A program made the translations under genes and the position numbers. Of a stretch of DNA of 64,000 nt, positions 23,550 to 34,730 are shown in pieces. The notes below the pieces were generated by a model, which had not been told where the DNA came from, did no database searches, and saw only the letters and a program-made list of their open reading frames with translations. Location: positions 78,018 through 142,017 of the forward strand of contig NW_023501123.1 in the NCBI RefSeq assembly GCF_014066305.1, given 5' to 3'. Every line of letters begins with the position of its first letter. Positions within the stretch are counted from its first letter, which is position 1. The stretch comes from Letharia columbiana (taxonomy: Eukaryota; Ascomycota; Lecanoromycetes; Lecanorales; Parmeliaceae).

Positions 23550-24093
23550 ACAATGGTGGAAAGGTCCCTTGCGGTCGTCAAGAGGGGCGTCATCTGCTCA
23601 ATAGATGCCGGCAATGAGACCTCCGGTCGATGTACTTGACCGACTGTATTGATCGCATCGTGGATATATCTATCAACAAGGTTCTTGCGTTCTTTGGCCG
23701 AAGTGCGGAGTGGTGATTTCCCTTGCATACGTTCATCTGGCGTGGAGTCTCGAACTCTTCATCAACCGCCTTGAAGGTATTCTCCTCCTGGGAAGATTCG
23801 ATGAAGGGCAATGTGTCAGCTGACAGCTTGTCCAAGACCCTGAAGCTCCTAAGATCGCCCGGGACAAAGACCTGGCCAGCGTTGAGGCTGCCATGGCGTA
23901 CCTCGGTATTCGAAATCCTGGAGACTGGCCTGAGACCCCAAGGCTCTATCCGATCATCGAGCAGCACATCTTGGAGCGCAAAGGTCCGATGCGAAGAGGG
24001 GAGATCCTGGGGGCTATCCTGGCGAGTCTCGCTGCAGAGGTTGACACCCTCCGAGATGCAGTGTGCTTTTGGTCTCTGATGTTCTTCGAGCAC
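23550..24093 (-). pseudogene. N-terminal part of the gene cut by the outer LTR element
   Basis: Reading leftward: GQVFVPGDLRSFRVLDKL, ENTFKAVDEEFETPRQMN, then after a shift of frame near 23725 GKSPLRTSAKERKNLVDRY, DAINTVGQVHRPEVSLP and LTTARDLSTI, which ends at the LTR. Across the element the frame continues at 9838. The frame change suggests a 1-nt loss or an unrecognised intron. No start codon is secure; 24093 is only where the frame opens. A plus-strand frame over the same interval also looks protein-like but has an internal TGA, so strand choice is moderate. No family recognised. Confidence 0.45.
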
Positions 24094-24672
24094 AGGCTAA
24101 GGTTCTCCATGCTCTGGTAAAAGGTCTCGTGGAGGATCTGAAACGATGATCTGTCAAGAAGGTTGACGAGCTGTATAATCTTACCTGACAGGCATCCTAT
24201 CACCAGCATCCCAAAAAAGAGAGAAAAAAACACTTGATTGACCGACCATGTGGGTAAGGATTCGATTCCGCAGACGAATATTCGTACTTGGCATCGTTAC
24301 CTACATGTGGATATATATATTCCACAAAAATTTCCCTTCTACCTAGAGTCTCAGCTCATGTTCTTTGACGGTGACCTTCACCGCTAATGAAGTGAGTGTG
24401 GCTCCACTTATACGTCGCTGCCACTTTGGTGTGGCCCGAGCACGCCCGTAATCAGCCTTACGGATACTAGCTCGGAAATGATCACAGTTGGATCGTTTCG
24501 GATATTTGCAGTCCCCTGCGGCGCATTCAATATCGATGTACATCATGGCCGAACAACCCCCAAGAACGGAGCCAGCGGCCTCAGCCTCGCCCTCATCTCC
24601 TATACCTGCGACCCGTGATCCGATTCCCCAGGCCTCGCCTTCTCCAGTCCCCTCTCCTCCACCGCCGCCACC
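24094..24672. other. Intergenic, with an upstream ORF of the next gene
   Basis: No gene seen at 24094-24500. A plus-strand upstream ORF (ATG at about 24545, MAEQPPRTEP..., Pro-rich) ends with a TGA that overlaps the ATG at 24673 as ATGA, a geometry that can couple termination and reinitiation. Whether it is in the transcript is unknown. Confidence 0.4.
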
Positions 24673-25701
24673 ATGAGGCCCACAACCCTCCTTCCCCCAG
24701 CTCTCCTCCTGCTCATCCACTCCGCCTCCGCCACCTTCTCCCTCAACGACACCGGTCCCTACTGGTCCTACACCGCGCGGCAACTATCCCCCACCACGGA
24801 CCGGAAATGCTTGACGGCCTACTCGGCCCCGATCGCCTGCACGGAAACCCTCCTCGGCCTCGTGACCTCTCTGCGCCCGGGTTTCCAACCCACACGAGAC
24901 GACCTCTCATCCATGTGTACGCTGGGCTGTAAGAGCGCGCTTGAAGATTACGTGCAGAATGTGGGCTCGGCATGCGGGGCGAAAGGGGATCTGGCCACGC
25001 AGCAGGCGGTCAAGTCGGGGAAAAACAACACGTACGTGCACGTGTGGGTTGTGGGGCAAATGTTCGAATACACCTATGCGCAATCGTGCGCGAAAGACGG
25101 GTACGCCCTCCCTCCTTCCTGGCCCCACAGATCCTCAACCTCGAAAATAAGAAGAAGAAGAAGAAGAAGACGAAGAAGAAGAAAAAAGAAGAAAAAGAAG
25201 AAAAAGCTAACCGCCCCCAGAACCAACAACTTCTGCCCCCTAACCTCCACCACCCTCCCCTCCGCCGCCGCCAACTGCTCCTCCCCCTGCTCCGTCGCCT
25301 TCTACACCAACGCCCACGACTTCGCGCCCGCGTCGCAGAAGCAGTTCCAGGACTCGTACCTCGCGACGCAGACGGCGTACTGGATCAAGCGGTTCAACCT
25401 GGGCTACAGGGCCCTGGTGGCCTGCGGGGAAGCGGTCGGGAACGCCAATCGGACGGAGAGCGCGGGCGCGGGCTTCGCTCCTCGGCCGACGGGGGCGGCG
25501 ACGGGAGGTTTGACGGGGGGTGGGGTTGCGGCGGTGGTTACGGCGACGACGGGTTCGCCTGCTGGGACAAGTGCGGGTTCGGCGGCGACGGTGACGGTGG
25601 CGGAGAGTGGGAGGAGTGGTGGGAGTGTGCTGGAGGTTGACGTGAAGACTGCGATAGCGCTGGGCGTTCTGGGCTTGGTTGCCGCCGCCGTTTTGTCATG
25701 A
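24673..25701 (+). CDS. Secreted, probably GPI-anchored Cys-rich protein
   Basis: Two exons, 24673-25100 and 25221-25701, with a 120-bp intron (GTACGC...CCCAG). Read without splicing, the frame would contain an unlikely block of about 20 Arg/Lys encoded by an AGAAGA repeat; splicing removes it and keeps the frame, giving 302 aa. Signal peptide MRPTTLLPPALLLLIHSASA. Ten Cys, including CLTAYSAPIAC, MCTLGC and SSPC, with a repeated Cys-rich fold around residues 45-200. Then a Gly/Thr/Ser-rich region and a hydrophobic C-terminal tail (IALGVLGLVAAAVL) preceded by small residues, typical of GPI anchoring. The Cys pattern recalls modules beside LysM domains in fungal wall proteins, but no LysM is seen. 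Confidence 0.7.
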   Translation: MRPTTLLPPALLLLIHSASATFSLNDTGPYWSYTARQLSPTTDRKCLTAYSAPIACTETLLGLVTSLRPGFQPTRDDLSSMCTLGCKSALEDYVQNVGSACGAKGDLATQQAVKSGKNNTYVHVWVVGQMFEYTYAQSCAKDGYALPPSWPHRSSTSKIRRRRRRRRRRRKKKKKKKKLTAPRTNNFCPLTSTTLPSAAANCSSPCSVAFYTNAHDFAPASQKQFQDSYLATQTAYWIKRFNLGYRALVACGEAVGNANRTESAGAGFAPRPTGAATGGLTGGGVAAVVTATTGSPAGTSAGSAATVTVAESGRSGGSVLEVDVKTAIALGVLGLVAAAVLS

Positions 25702-25828
25702 GCAGCGGCGGTGGAAATCCTCAATCCTCACACACAAATACAGTTGCATGCAGATAGATGGATATATACCCAGCAATCGGTTCCCGTATTTTCGCAACGA
25801 GAAGATTTCGATTCGGGCCGTGTTTCAA

Positions 25829-26734
25829 TTAGATATACCACCTCCAGGTGCCGTAACACTCCCCGCCGTGCTCAAGCCGTGTGCGAAAAGCTCCTCCCCT
25901 CCTTCCTCGCTTCAATCCCTCGCATGTCCATCCACCCATTACCTCCCCCCCTCCCCCCCTCCTCCCCCAAACCCCTCCCCATCCCCCTCCCCCCCTACTT
26001 CCCCCCCTCCTCCAAGCCAAAAGACTCAGCGCGCACGAGGCGGCAAAGGCCGCGAACGCGAACCAGATGAAAGCGGTATCGGCCTGGGCCTCGCGGCAGC
26101 GGTTGCCGAGGTTGACGCCCGGGGCGGTGTTGCCGGCGTGGTCGACGCCGCCGTTGGTGATGACGTTGTGGGCGGTGTAGGAGGCGCGGGAGCAGGAGTG
26201 GGCGCCGAGTTTGGCGGCGTAGGCCTGGAGGGGGCGGTGTGCCGTTGTTAGCGGGGTGTGCCGTGCGCGGGGCTTATGTGATGGGTGGAGAGGGGGGAGG
26301 GGGAAGTAGGGGGGGGAAGGAAAGGAAGGAAGAAGGACGGAAAAGAAAAGGAAAAAACCCACGACGCCGCCCGCAAAGGCGAAGAGGACGCTCAGCGCGT
26401 CGAGGGCCGCCATGACGACGCCGCCGAGGGCGGAGACGAAGGAGGCGGCGAGGCCGACGGCCGCGACGACGAGGAGCCAGATGCCGAGGAAGACGTTGTA
26501 GTTGGTGGCCGAGGGGGCGCCGCCGTAGGCCTGGGAGGCGACGAGGTGGCCCGAGAGGCCGAGGACGAGGATGCCGAAGAAGATCTGTCGCGGGGGGGGG
26601 AGGGGGGCGTTAGTTTGTTGTTGTTGTTGTTTTTGTTGGGGGTTTGGGAGGGATGGGAGGGGAGGGAGAGAGGGAGAGAGGGAGGGAGTACGTACCTCGA
26701 GGCCGCGGAGGGCCATGTTGGGTATCGAGGACAT
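25829..26734 (-). CDS. MARVEL-domain tetraspan membrane protein
   Basis: Three exons, 26734-26696, 26584-26363 and 26224-25829, with introns of 111 and 138 bp, both phase 0; 218 aa. The spliced product has four hydrophobic segments: IFFGILVLGLSGHLVA, FLGIWLLVVAAVGLAASF, VMAALDALSVLFAFAGG and FIWFAFAAFAASCALSLLAW. Between the third and fourth lies a Cys-containing loop (HSC...NRC). This is the layout of fungal MARVEL/Nce102-type plasma-membrane proteins. The C-terminal tail after the last segment is Gly/Arg-rich and may be partly spurious. Unspliced, the introns would add Pro/Gln runs. Converges with the GPI-type gene. Confidence 0.75.
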   Translation of the reverse strand: MSSIPNMALRGLEVRTPSLSPSLPPLPSLPNPQQKQQQQQTNAPLPPPRQIFFGILVLGLSGHLVASQAYGGAPSATNYNVFLGIWLLVVAAVGLAASFVSALGGVVMAALDALSVLFAFAGGVVGFFLFFSVLLPSFPSPPYFPLPPLHPSHKPRARHTPLTTAHRPLQAYAAKLGAHSCSRASYTAHNVITNGGVDHAGNTAPGVNLGNRCREAQADTAFIWFAFAAFAASCALSLLAWRRGGSRGGGGWGGVWGRRGGGGEVMGGWTCEGLKRGRRGGAFRTRLEHGGECYGTWRWYI

Positions 26735-27509
26735 GGTGGGCGGGATCTGACGGGTTCGGCGACAGGTGAGGGTGAGAGGTGCAGGTGCAGGTGCAGGTAG
26801 GAGTGAAGTGAAGAGAAGAGAAGAGAAGATGAGTTATGGGACACGGATGGTAGGTAGTCTGTAGGTAGAGTAACAATAATGTTTGTTCGAGAGTCAAAAA
26901 AATTCCAACACCGTTTCCAGCCCCCTTCGGCGGGAAGGGGAGATTGGGGCTGGTGAAAGCGCTAGGCTGCAAACGGCGCAATGCGACGCGCCAAGCGCGT
27001 TTTAGCTCTGGGTGGTACGATACTTTCGTGTAAGTAACTTGGGGAAAGGATGGTTTACTACAGGTATGACGTGAGATGAAAGATGGTTCGGGATGGATAT
27101 GAGTAGGGGAAGATGATGTGCTGGCTTGGGGAGTGTCTAGTTGTCGTGTTCATTATGTAAAGAAACCTCTTTCACTCAAGTCATGTCCGATTAAGCTAGC
27201 AACTATAGGCGAGCTCTCGATACGGCTCTTGTCCAATGATTGCACGCTGCTGTTTGAAACTCTTGGTGTTGTTTACCCTTCTGATTGTATGGCCCCGGTA
27301 TTCATCACTAAGCTTTGGCTCTGCCCACGAGCTCTCCGTAGCCAATCCCACCCAGAACCCTCTGACAGCATTGAGCGAGCCCACCTACGCACAGTCCGTG
27401 CCTGGGTCCTAAGAAGTTGTACGGCAAGCGAGTGCCGAGCAGTGAGACGCTGTGCTAGTACTGGAAGCCGCGTCGTTCCTTCAGAGCTTTCCAAGGCCGG
27501 TGTGGATTG
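26735..27509. other. Intergenic, no gene seen
   Basis: Upstream of the MARVEL gene; contains short GAGAA and GCAGGT microsatellites at about 26780-26830. No supported coding region. Confidence 0.5.
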
Positions 27510-28446
27510 TCAATAGGTCCTGGTGCGGATCGTTGTCTTGCTCGTCTGCGGATTCTTCGATTCCAAAAACTTCTGGACGGCAAGAATCAATCCATCACCA
27601 CATTTTCTATCTGCGACAAGTTCGCAGGTATCTAGCGTCCCTACGAAAGGGACCAGATACTGTACCCAGCTCTTCTCATGGATTGCATCCAGATAGCTTT
27701 GGGGACAAGGCCGTCTGAGGTCTGAAAAAGTCGAAGCACAGGAGATGCCCATTGTAAGCTGCTTCAGCTCTAGATTCTGGCGCATATAGGTGCATGCCGC
27801 CTTGAGAAACATGCCGCCTGCACTATCTGATAAGTCATCTGGAAAATGGAGTGGGAGACGAATCTTTTTGATGAGGCTTCGAGAAACCTGAGGCCGGTCT
27901 TTGAGGAACGATATGATAAGCGAGTGGTGGGGAAAGAAGAAGCAATTCTCGGAGTAGAAAACTTGGCGTGCCTCTGAGTAGGTTTGTCGATCCAGCGACA
28001 AGATAGCCGGGCGTATGTTCCGGGAGCAAACACGATACGTCCCCAAGTCTCCAAAACGCGATGGGTCGGTAGCGATAAGGTGACTTCTGACTAGTCGCAG
28101 GATTTCCCATCCAGGCCATGAAGAGCCTTCCTTTACTGATATAGTGTTCTCAGGAGCGTGTAAGAGGTATCGATAGATTCGAACTCGCAACTCGGCTGGT
28201 AGGTTGAGGAATGGAAAGGTGGGTAATGTATCTTCGTCCTTGTTGCCAGATCTGCAGCTTCATTAGAAAAGGGGCAATGTTATTGGGACATAGTATCATG
28301 GGGCACAGTCAGGTGGACACTCACACGAGGCTTGCTGAAGCATGGCTCTCACTGTCCTTCGACCTGGGAATGACACTTCCATTGCTCAATCCGAGGGCAG
28401 AGGTGCGAGTAGCATTGGCAGTGGAGACCTCGGTGAAATCAGACAT
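27510..28446 (-). CDS. 2EXR / DUF7730-type domain protein
   Basis: Two exons, 28446-28325 and 28251-27510, joined by a 73-bp phase-2 intron (GTGAGT...CTGCAG), giving 287 aa. The N terminus MSDFTEVSTANATR is polar. The domain starts at about residue 55 with FPFLNLPAELRVRIYRYLL, the F-box-like opening of fungal 2EXR/DUF7730 proteins, followed by ILSLDRQTYSEARQVFYSEN, the second hallmark, and a C-terminal part ending LAVQKFLESKNPQ. The function of this abundant fungal family is unknown; roles as scaffold or ubiquitin-related adaptors have been guessed from the F-box-like start. Nothing in the neighbourhood suggests a pathway. Confidence 0.8.
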
Positions 28447-31400
28447 CGCTGAGTAGAAAGTAGCTGGAGTGTGGTAGCTTCTCCCTGTGTTGCTTGAATG
28501 GGTCTATCGTTGATTGACGAATTCACAATTCCGATGCAACGAAGAGGTGAGACAGTAGTGAGTGTGGGCTATGTGATGTTAGTATATTCCAAACGGAGAT
28601 CGTCGTGAGGTGAAGGGTGGTTGATAGCACTGACGCTGACTTTCTTGACGTCAATCTGGCGTCCGAAGACTACCCGAAAGAAGTCGATGTGAGGTGGTGT
28701 CGGTGTGGTTGGCGCAGTGCTGCTGTAATGCCAGCGATGCCAAGAAGGGTCCCACGGACACTAGTCTCCATATAGAGCTAGCGCTAATGTTCCCTTCCCT
28801 TCTGTGTAGGCGAAACAAACACCAACTGCAAAATGAATCTCGTTGAAGACGATCAGCGTAGCCTAGCACTCCGCTTTTGGAAAAGAAACAAGTCTGAGTC
28901 TGCGGTGCCCCTGGGCTGGATCTTTTTCGATTGGCTTTGGAGATCATCGGATGCCCCTCATAAAACTCCAATCCTTGGCCCGGTTCCTCTCCCTGGCTTC
29001 AATGCTCGGGGGATCTTTCAATTCTCTAGACGACCAGAACCTACAATTTGAACTCTCGACAGGAAGACGCTCGCTTTGTACTGGTTTGTCATCCGGTCAT
29101 CTCCTCACAACTCCACAAGACCTTCCAGCACTCACATTCAGCAAAATTGAGCATGGCTTCTAGCATGAGGGAAACCGAGTACCGTATACATGCAAGTTCC
29201 ATCGCTGGGGGCGAACATCGAGAAGCACCAGCTTTGAGTGAAGAGCTGGTGGGTAGAGGCATTGAGGAAAATGAGGATACCCGGCTACATCTCTCATCGT
29301 CAAGGGCAACCATGCGACGGGTAATGCCACAATACCGGATGGCGCAGCGAGTCAGAGCAGTGCCTGTATCGCCGCGTCGATGAGGCTTTGGAAAGGAAAA
29401 GGTGGAAAGGAGACACAGGAAGGCGCCGTACCGCGAGATCTGTGCCAACAATGGATATCGACGCAGACTTCTCGGGGGCGCTCACGGAACATCACATGCA
29501 ATTATTAGCCAGAAAAAGCCATTTGAAAGAGAGGGGATGCCCCCCGAGCAAGTAGCTGCATAAGGGAATGGGTGGTAGTGATGGCTTGGAAGACACCATC
29601 AGTTCGAAGCCACCTAGATTTTCTCCTCTTCTGTATAGCCAAATTTCGCCATGAAGAGGCCGTGTGTACCGAGCGAAGAGCTCGATAATAGCGACCCATC
29701 ACTTCTGACACCTTGACCAATGTGATGCGGTCAGACCTTCGAGTACGGCACGGACGTTGCGCCGATGCCTTACGCATATCTTGCATTGCGCACATGCACG
29801 GGGACAAAGCCCTCATCTGCATGGAGAAGACATTATCTTATTTCGTTCACGGAAATCTCAATTCCCAAGATCGACAAGCCTTCCGTGGTTGAGCTTTTGA
29901 AGCCAGCCATCCTGCGCAGTGCCAACCTGTGGCTGTGAAGCTCCCTGCGTAAATGATGGTGGACAAAAGCACTGGAATTTCAGCGCGAACAACACTCCAG
30001 CCAACCAGGGGCCCCTTTCGGTCGTTATATGGTTGGTGGCCCGGATATGGCAGCATACACCGTTGTGCTGAGCCTCCGACGCACAGGAAAAAGGTCCGAA
30101 AAGCGGGAAGCGGGAGGCGGGGAAATTTTCGAATCAAAATCTTCACAGTCCAAGAATTTCGCTTCCACAATTCCCAGCGGCCGGGTCTGCCCTGGCCCCT
30201 CGGTCGCTTTCTCTTGTGGGCTTACGCCTCATGATTCATGACTTTTACTGAGCGTCTTTTGCTGTGGAGGTGTGAAGTTGGAAAGCAGCGATTGGAAGAG
30301 TGTCATTGGTGCCTTGAAATGCTCCGAACAGTTTGTACGAGGCTACTGTTGGACCAGGACCCCCTGCCTGCCTGTGTGAGCCTGCGTTGGAAATTCTCTC
30401 GCAGCAACTGTCATTAGTACACAACTTAATACCCGTTTGTGGTAAAGGTAGAATCCACTTGGGCGATTTGAGGGAAAGAAGCTTTTCCTTATCACCTGCG
30501 CATCCAGAGTAGGTGCACTGGTTTTGATGCGCAAACGAGACAGTACCGTAGGGTGGCTAGCTGGCACCTCCTCCTTCTTAATGAGGAAGTTGAAGGGACT
30601 ATTTCCTCATGCAGAAGGAAATGAAGGGAACACATGAGGACTGGGGAAGACTACGGTATCAGCTATTCAGGGACGGGGATAAAACAGGAGAATGGAGAAT
30701 GGAGAATGATGGCCATTAATTCATCATAGCGTCGAAGCCAATATGGGGGGAAACAATAGCGCTCCAATCAATCTAAGCGACATTTTCATGAGTGTACTTT
30801 AGACGCTAGGGTACAGCCAGCAGGCCACAGCGGACCTAAGCCCGGCCCGGAAAGAAGCCGAAAGAAAGTCAGCCGAAGGGCCAATTATGAGGGGCACTAG
30901 GGAAGCACTAATGGGAAGGAGGGAAGGGTACGGAGTAAGTAGGACTAGATGACTGATGGCCAAAACACCAGGCAATTCAGGATTCTAGAGTCAGGGACCC
31001 CTGCATCGCCATGCAGCTGCCATGCGACACGGGGCAAGTACTCATACCTAGCACAAATAATTATCCGCTTATCTTGCCAAGTACCTTACTCACTTTGAGC
31101 TTCTTCTTTTTAGCTTCTTCTTCATCCTGTTGATCCCAGGATGAAGGATGGAGCGCTTCCTCCCAAAATGATCCACTTGACACTCGGGCTCATGACACAA
31201 ACAACCCCTGCTGACATGTTACTGGTCCGGTAAGAAAGGGAAAGGAAAGATAAGGAAAAATTTAGGGAAATTCAAGAGATGAAGATGCTAATTAAGTACG
31301 TGTCAATCTTACACACTACCTGACTACCCATCTTCTTTACCCCTGAGTCGTTTCCTGAATGGCGCGTCTCATTGGACCTCGATTACGTCCCGTGTGGAAG

Positions 31401-31746
31401 CTAACCGCACTTGCATCTCAGGCCAGTCAAGCCATCCATCTCAATTTTCGCTAATGGCCCGCAACTCTGCTGAATTGCTCCCGTCCTCCACTCCTCCTCA
31501 CTGCCTCACTTTTCTTCCTTCCTTCACTACGACGCACACCATCGTTGACATCCCCTCTTTCCCTTTTCATTTCCTTCCCTCACCTAGGCAGTATTCGCAA
31601 AGGCGGCTGCTGTGACCGGAGAATGTGATAGCAACAACGGAATGAAAATACACTGTAAGTCGGAAATTTCTACTAAACGCAGCTTCCTTCAAAAATCAAC
31701 AGCTAACCGTGCAAACTCCTCTACAGAACACCGAGCACATCCGGAT
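28447..31746. other. 3.3-kb intergenic region, no supported gene
   Basis: Several short frames exist (for example a plus-strand one from an ATG at 29154 of about 76 codons) but none shows a domain, a signal peptide or convincing introns. The right part (30580-31350) is purine-rich and includes poly-purine GGAAAGGAAAG stretches. It also contains the promoter of the permease. Confidence 0.45.
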
Positions 31747-33937
31747 ATGCCTTCCTCCGAGGTCAATTTCAAGATCCAGGATGAAGGGCGTCTGGCAGAA
31801 TTGGGATACACGCAGGAGTTGAGGCGAGAATGGAGTCTGTTGCACAACTTCGGCGCATCCTTTTCCATCATTGTGAGCGAACACTCCACCAGCAATACAC
31901 CAACGCACCTTTGCTAATGCTTGCTCACCCTTCAGAGTGTGGTGACCGGGATCACGACGTACGAAAAACACTACATTGCCTGCCGTGGAAATTGAACTGA
32001 CCATGTTCAAGTCTCTTCGCCTATGGCCTCAACACAGGTGGGCCCGGCGTCATGACCGTTGGGTGGATCATCGTCAGCATGTTCAGTATGAACGAACCAT
32101 TCTGTCATGCCTGCTCCTGGACTGACCACCCGGTAGCACTCATCATTGGCGCCTGCATGGCCGAGATCCTCTCCTCAATCCCTACCTCCGGCGGCCCCTA
32201 CTTCTGGGCCTACATGCTCGCTCCCCAACACAATGCCCCCTTCTTCGCCTGGATCACTGGCTGGTAAGAAGCCACCGCCTCCACAGTGCTCATCCCCATC
32301 GTTGACCCGATTTCATGTAGGTTCAACCTTTTGGGACAGATAGCCGTCACCACCGGGATAGACTTCGGGTTGGCAAACCTAATCTCCACCACGGCCCAAG
32401 TCAGTAATGGTTACCACGCTTCGTCCGGGAAGACTTTGGGCATACTCGCGGTGGTGCTGGTGTCGCATGTCCTCATCAACCTGTTCAGTGTGCGCACTTT
32501 ACGGTACATGATCTACACCTCCATTGTCTTGAATACCCTGGGGGTGTCATGTCTGGCCATCGCAGTCCTTGCAAAGGCACCGACGCACCAATCTGCAAAG
32601 TTCGTCTTTTCCACCTTCTACGATGGCACGGGATTGCCGGGTCAGGACGGGTGGAGCATACGAGCGTCTCCGGCATATGTGGCCGCCGTCGGAGTCCTGA
32701 TGTCGCAGTACACCATTTTGGGCTTTGATGCTTCAGCCCATCTGTGTGAGGAGACGAGGAAAGCCGTCAGGGATGCTCCGTTGGGGTTGCTTTCGGCGAT
32801 TGCAGGGTCGTCTGTGATTGGATTCTTTTTGATCGTCGCTCTGCTATTTTCGATTCAGGACTTCCAGGCTGTCAGAACCAGCCCGCTACCAGTGTTGAAA
32901 ATCTTGATGGATGCATGTGGTGAAGGAGGTGGATTGGTGCTCATGGTCCTGATCATGCTTTGCGTCTGGCACTGCGGTCTTTTCAGCCTGGTCCGTAACC
33001 CACCCTTTCCCTCTCACACTCACGCAACCCCGTGCCCCAATAACGGAACTCAACTGCGCCGCACTAACACTGCCAGACGTCCAACTCCCGCATGATGTTC
33101 GCCTTCGCCCGTGACGGCGGCATTCCGCACCGACTGCACATCATCGACCGCGGCTTCCACTCCCCGATCCGCACCGTCCTCTTCGGCGCCGGCTGTTCCT
33201 TCCTCCTCGCTCTCCCGTCCCTCGGCTCCACCGTCGCGTTCGACGGCACGACTTCCATCGCCACGATCGGCCTCTACCTATCCTACGGCATCCCCATCGC
33301 CATGGGCCTCGCGTACCCACGCAATTTCAAACGCGGGCCGTTCAACCTCGGCTCCGCATCCAAGCCCCTCGCCACCGTCGCCTGTCTCTGGATTGCCTTC
33401 ATCACTATCGTGTTCTGCCTGCCGGCGGAAAACCCGGTTACGCAACAGACGCTCAACTACACGCCCGTGGCCCTGGCGGTGGTAGGCGTCTTCGCCTTCG
33501 GCTCGTGGTTCCTATGGGCGAGACATTGGTTCACGGGGCGGTGTAGGCATCATTGCAGGATCTGCATTCGGCAGTTGGACTTCCTGGGCGAGGAGATGGT
33601 GTACAGATCCGACACCGTGGACAGCGATGGCCATCAACGGCTGAAGAGTAACGAGGGCACCAACGACGGCTTTCAGCCCAGTGATCCCGATTTCAGGAAA
33701 AGAGGGGAAAGTAGAGGCGGGTTGAAGAAGGCGGGTGATCAGTAAGTGCATTCTTCTTCCGTGCTAACCAATTCATCAATCCATTCATCCATCCATTCAT
33801 TCAATCAACCATGGCATCGCCACCACCGACGCAAGGGCTAACGAGCGGTACGTCCGAACAGGAAAATCTCCGTCGGGAGGGAATTCGAAGTCTACTCCGC
33901 TCCCGCGAGAGAATACGAAGAAGTGGGCGAAATGTAA
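31747..33937 (+). CDS. Amino-acid/polyamine/choline-type permease (APC superfamily)
   Basis: Seven exons by my reading: 31747-31872, 31936-31958, 32012-32085, 32137-32263, 32321-32990, 33077-33741 and 33862-33937; 586 aa. The opening LGYTQELRREWSLLHNFG is the signature of the fungal GABA/choline permease group (Uga4/Hnm1-like). Further marks: SIPTSGGPYFWAYMLAP in the first helices, the loop SNSRMMFAFARDGGIPH and about 12 hydrophobic segments. The 51-bp intron at 32086-32136 keeps the frame and would otherwise insert a foreign stretch into a helix. The last exon adds a conserved-looking C terminus EYEEVGEM after a 120-bp intron; without it the protein would stop at 33745. It imports a small nitrogen compound at the plasma membrane; the substrate cannot be told. 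Confidence 0.88.
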
Positions 33938-34630
33938 CATAACATAAATGGAAATCAAATCAAATCAAATCAAATCAAAACAAATCAAACCATCGGCGGC
34001 GATTGGAACCGGGGATGTATGTACAGGGTTCATGTATCCATGGGGACGTGAAGTGAGTGAGTGAGTGAGTGAGGGTTGGTAGGTAGCTGTAGGAGTAGGA
34101 GTAGAGTACGAGGGACTCGTTGGAGTGGGCGGTGGTGGGTGGAGTTGATATGATACCCATGCATGCGTCTATCTATTTATCTATCTGTTTATCTATCTAT
34201 CTAGGAAGGAAGGAGAGAAAGAAAGGAAGGAAGGAAAGAAGGGAAGAAGGGAAGAACGGAAGAAAAATGGAAAAATGGAAAGAAGGAAATCAAGAAGGAA
34301 AGAAGGAAAGAAAGAAAGAAGGAAGGAAAGAAGGAGAGAAGAAAAGAGAGAAAGAAGGAAAGAAGGAAAGAAGGAAAGAAAAGATATTCAATCCACTCAT
34401 GCACACGACCAGGATTGAATTCTTCACTCGATATCACCCATTCGCCATTCGCTACTTCCCATTTCCTATTTCCCAATCTCAAATGTCAATCTCAAATCTC
34501 AAGTTTTGCCTCTGCGTCTAATTCAGGACGGGTGTGGGCGGCTGCGTCTTTTGTTGTATATCTATCTACGCATCTATCTTACTCTTATTCTTATTCTTAT
34601 TCTTATTCTTATTATATCTATTCATCTATC

Positions 34631-34664
<34 letters not shown>

Positions 34665-34730
34665 TATCATCATCATCACCATCATCACCATCACCATCAC
34701 CATCACCATCACCATCATCACCATCGGGAT
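33938..34730. repeat. Microsatellite field downstream of the permease
   Basis: A run of different simple repeats: AAATC near 33955-33990, GTGA at about 34052-34074, CTAT at about 34168-34203, a one-strand purine tract (GGAA/GAAA) at about 34204-34384, TTCTTA at about 34580-34612, ATT at about 34631-34672 and CAT/CACCAT at about 34666-34726. Long reading frames through them are artefacts of low complexity. Confidence 0.85.

Noticed and set aside
23723..24120. Plus-strand protein-like frame (LERKGPMRRGEILGAILASLAAEVDTL...)
   Set aside because: It has an internal TGA and no clear start, and the minus-strand reading has the stronger argument of frame continuity across the inserted retroelement.
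25372..26250. Long plus-strand Gly/Pro-rich frames antisense to the MARVEL gene
   Set aside because: They follow from very high GC content; the minus strand has membrane segments and matching splice sites.
30029..30241. Short plus-strand and overlapping minus-strand frames around 29.8-30.2 kb
   Set aside because: Both strands are open by chance over a GC-balanced stretch; no motif or splice support.
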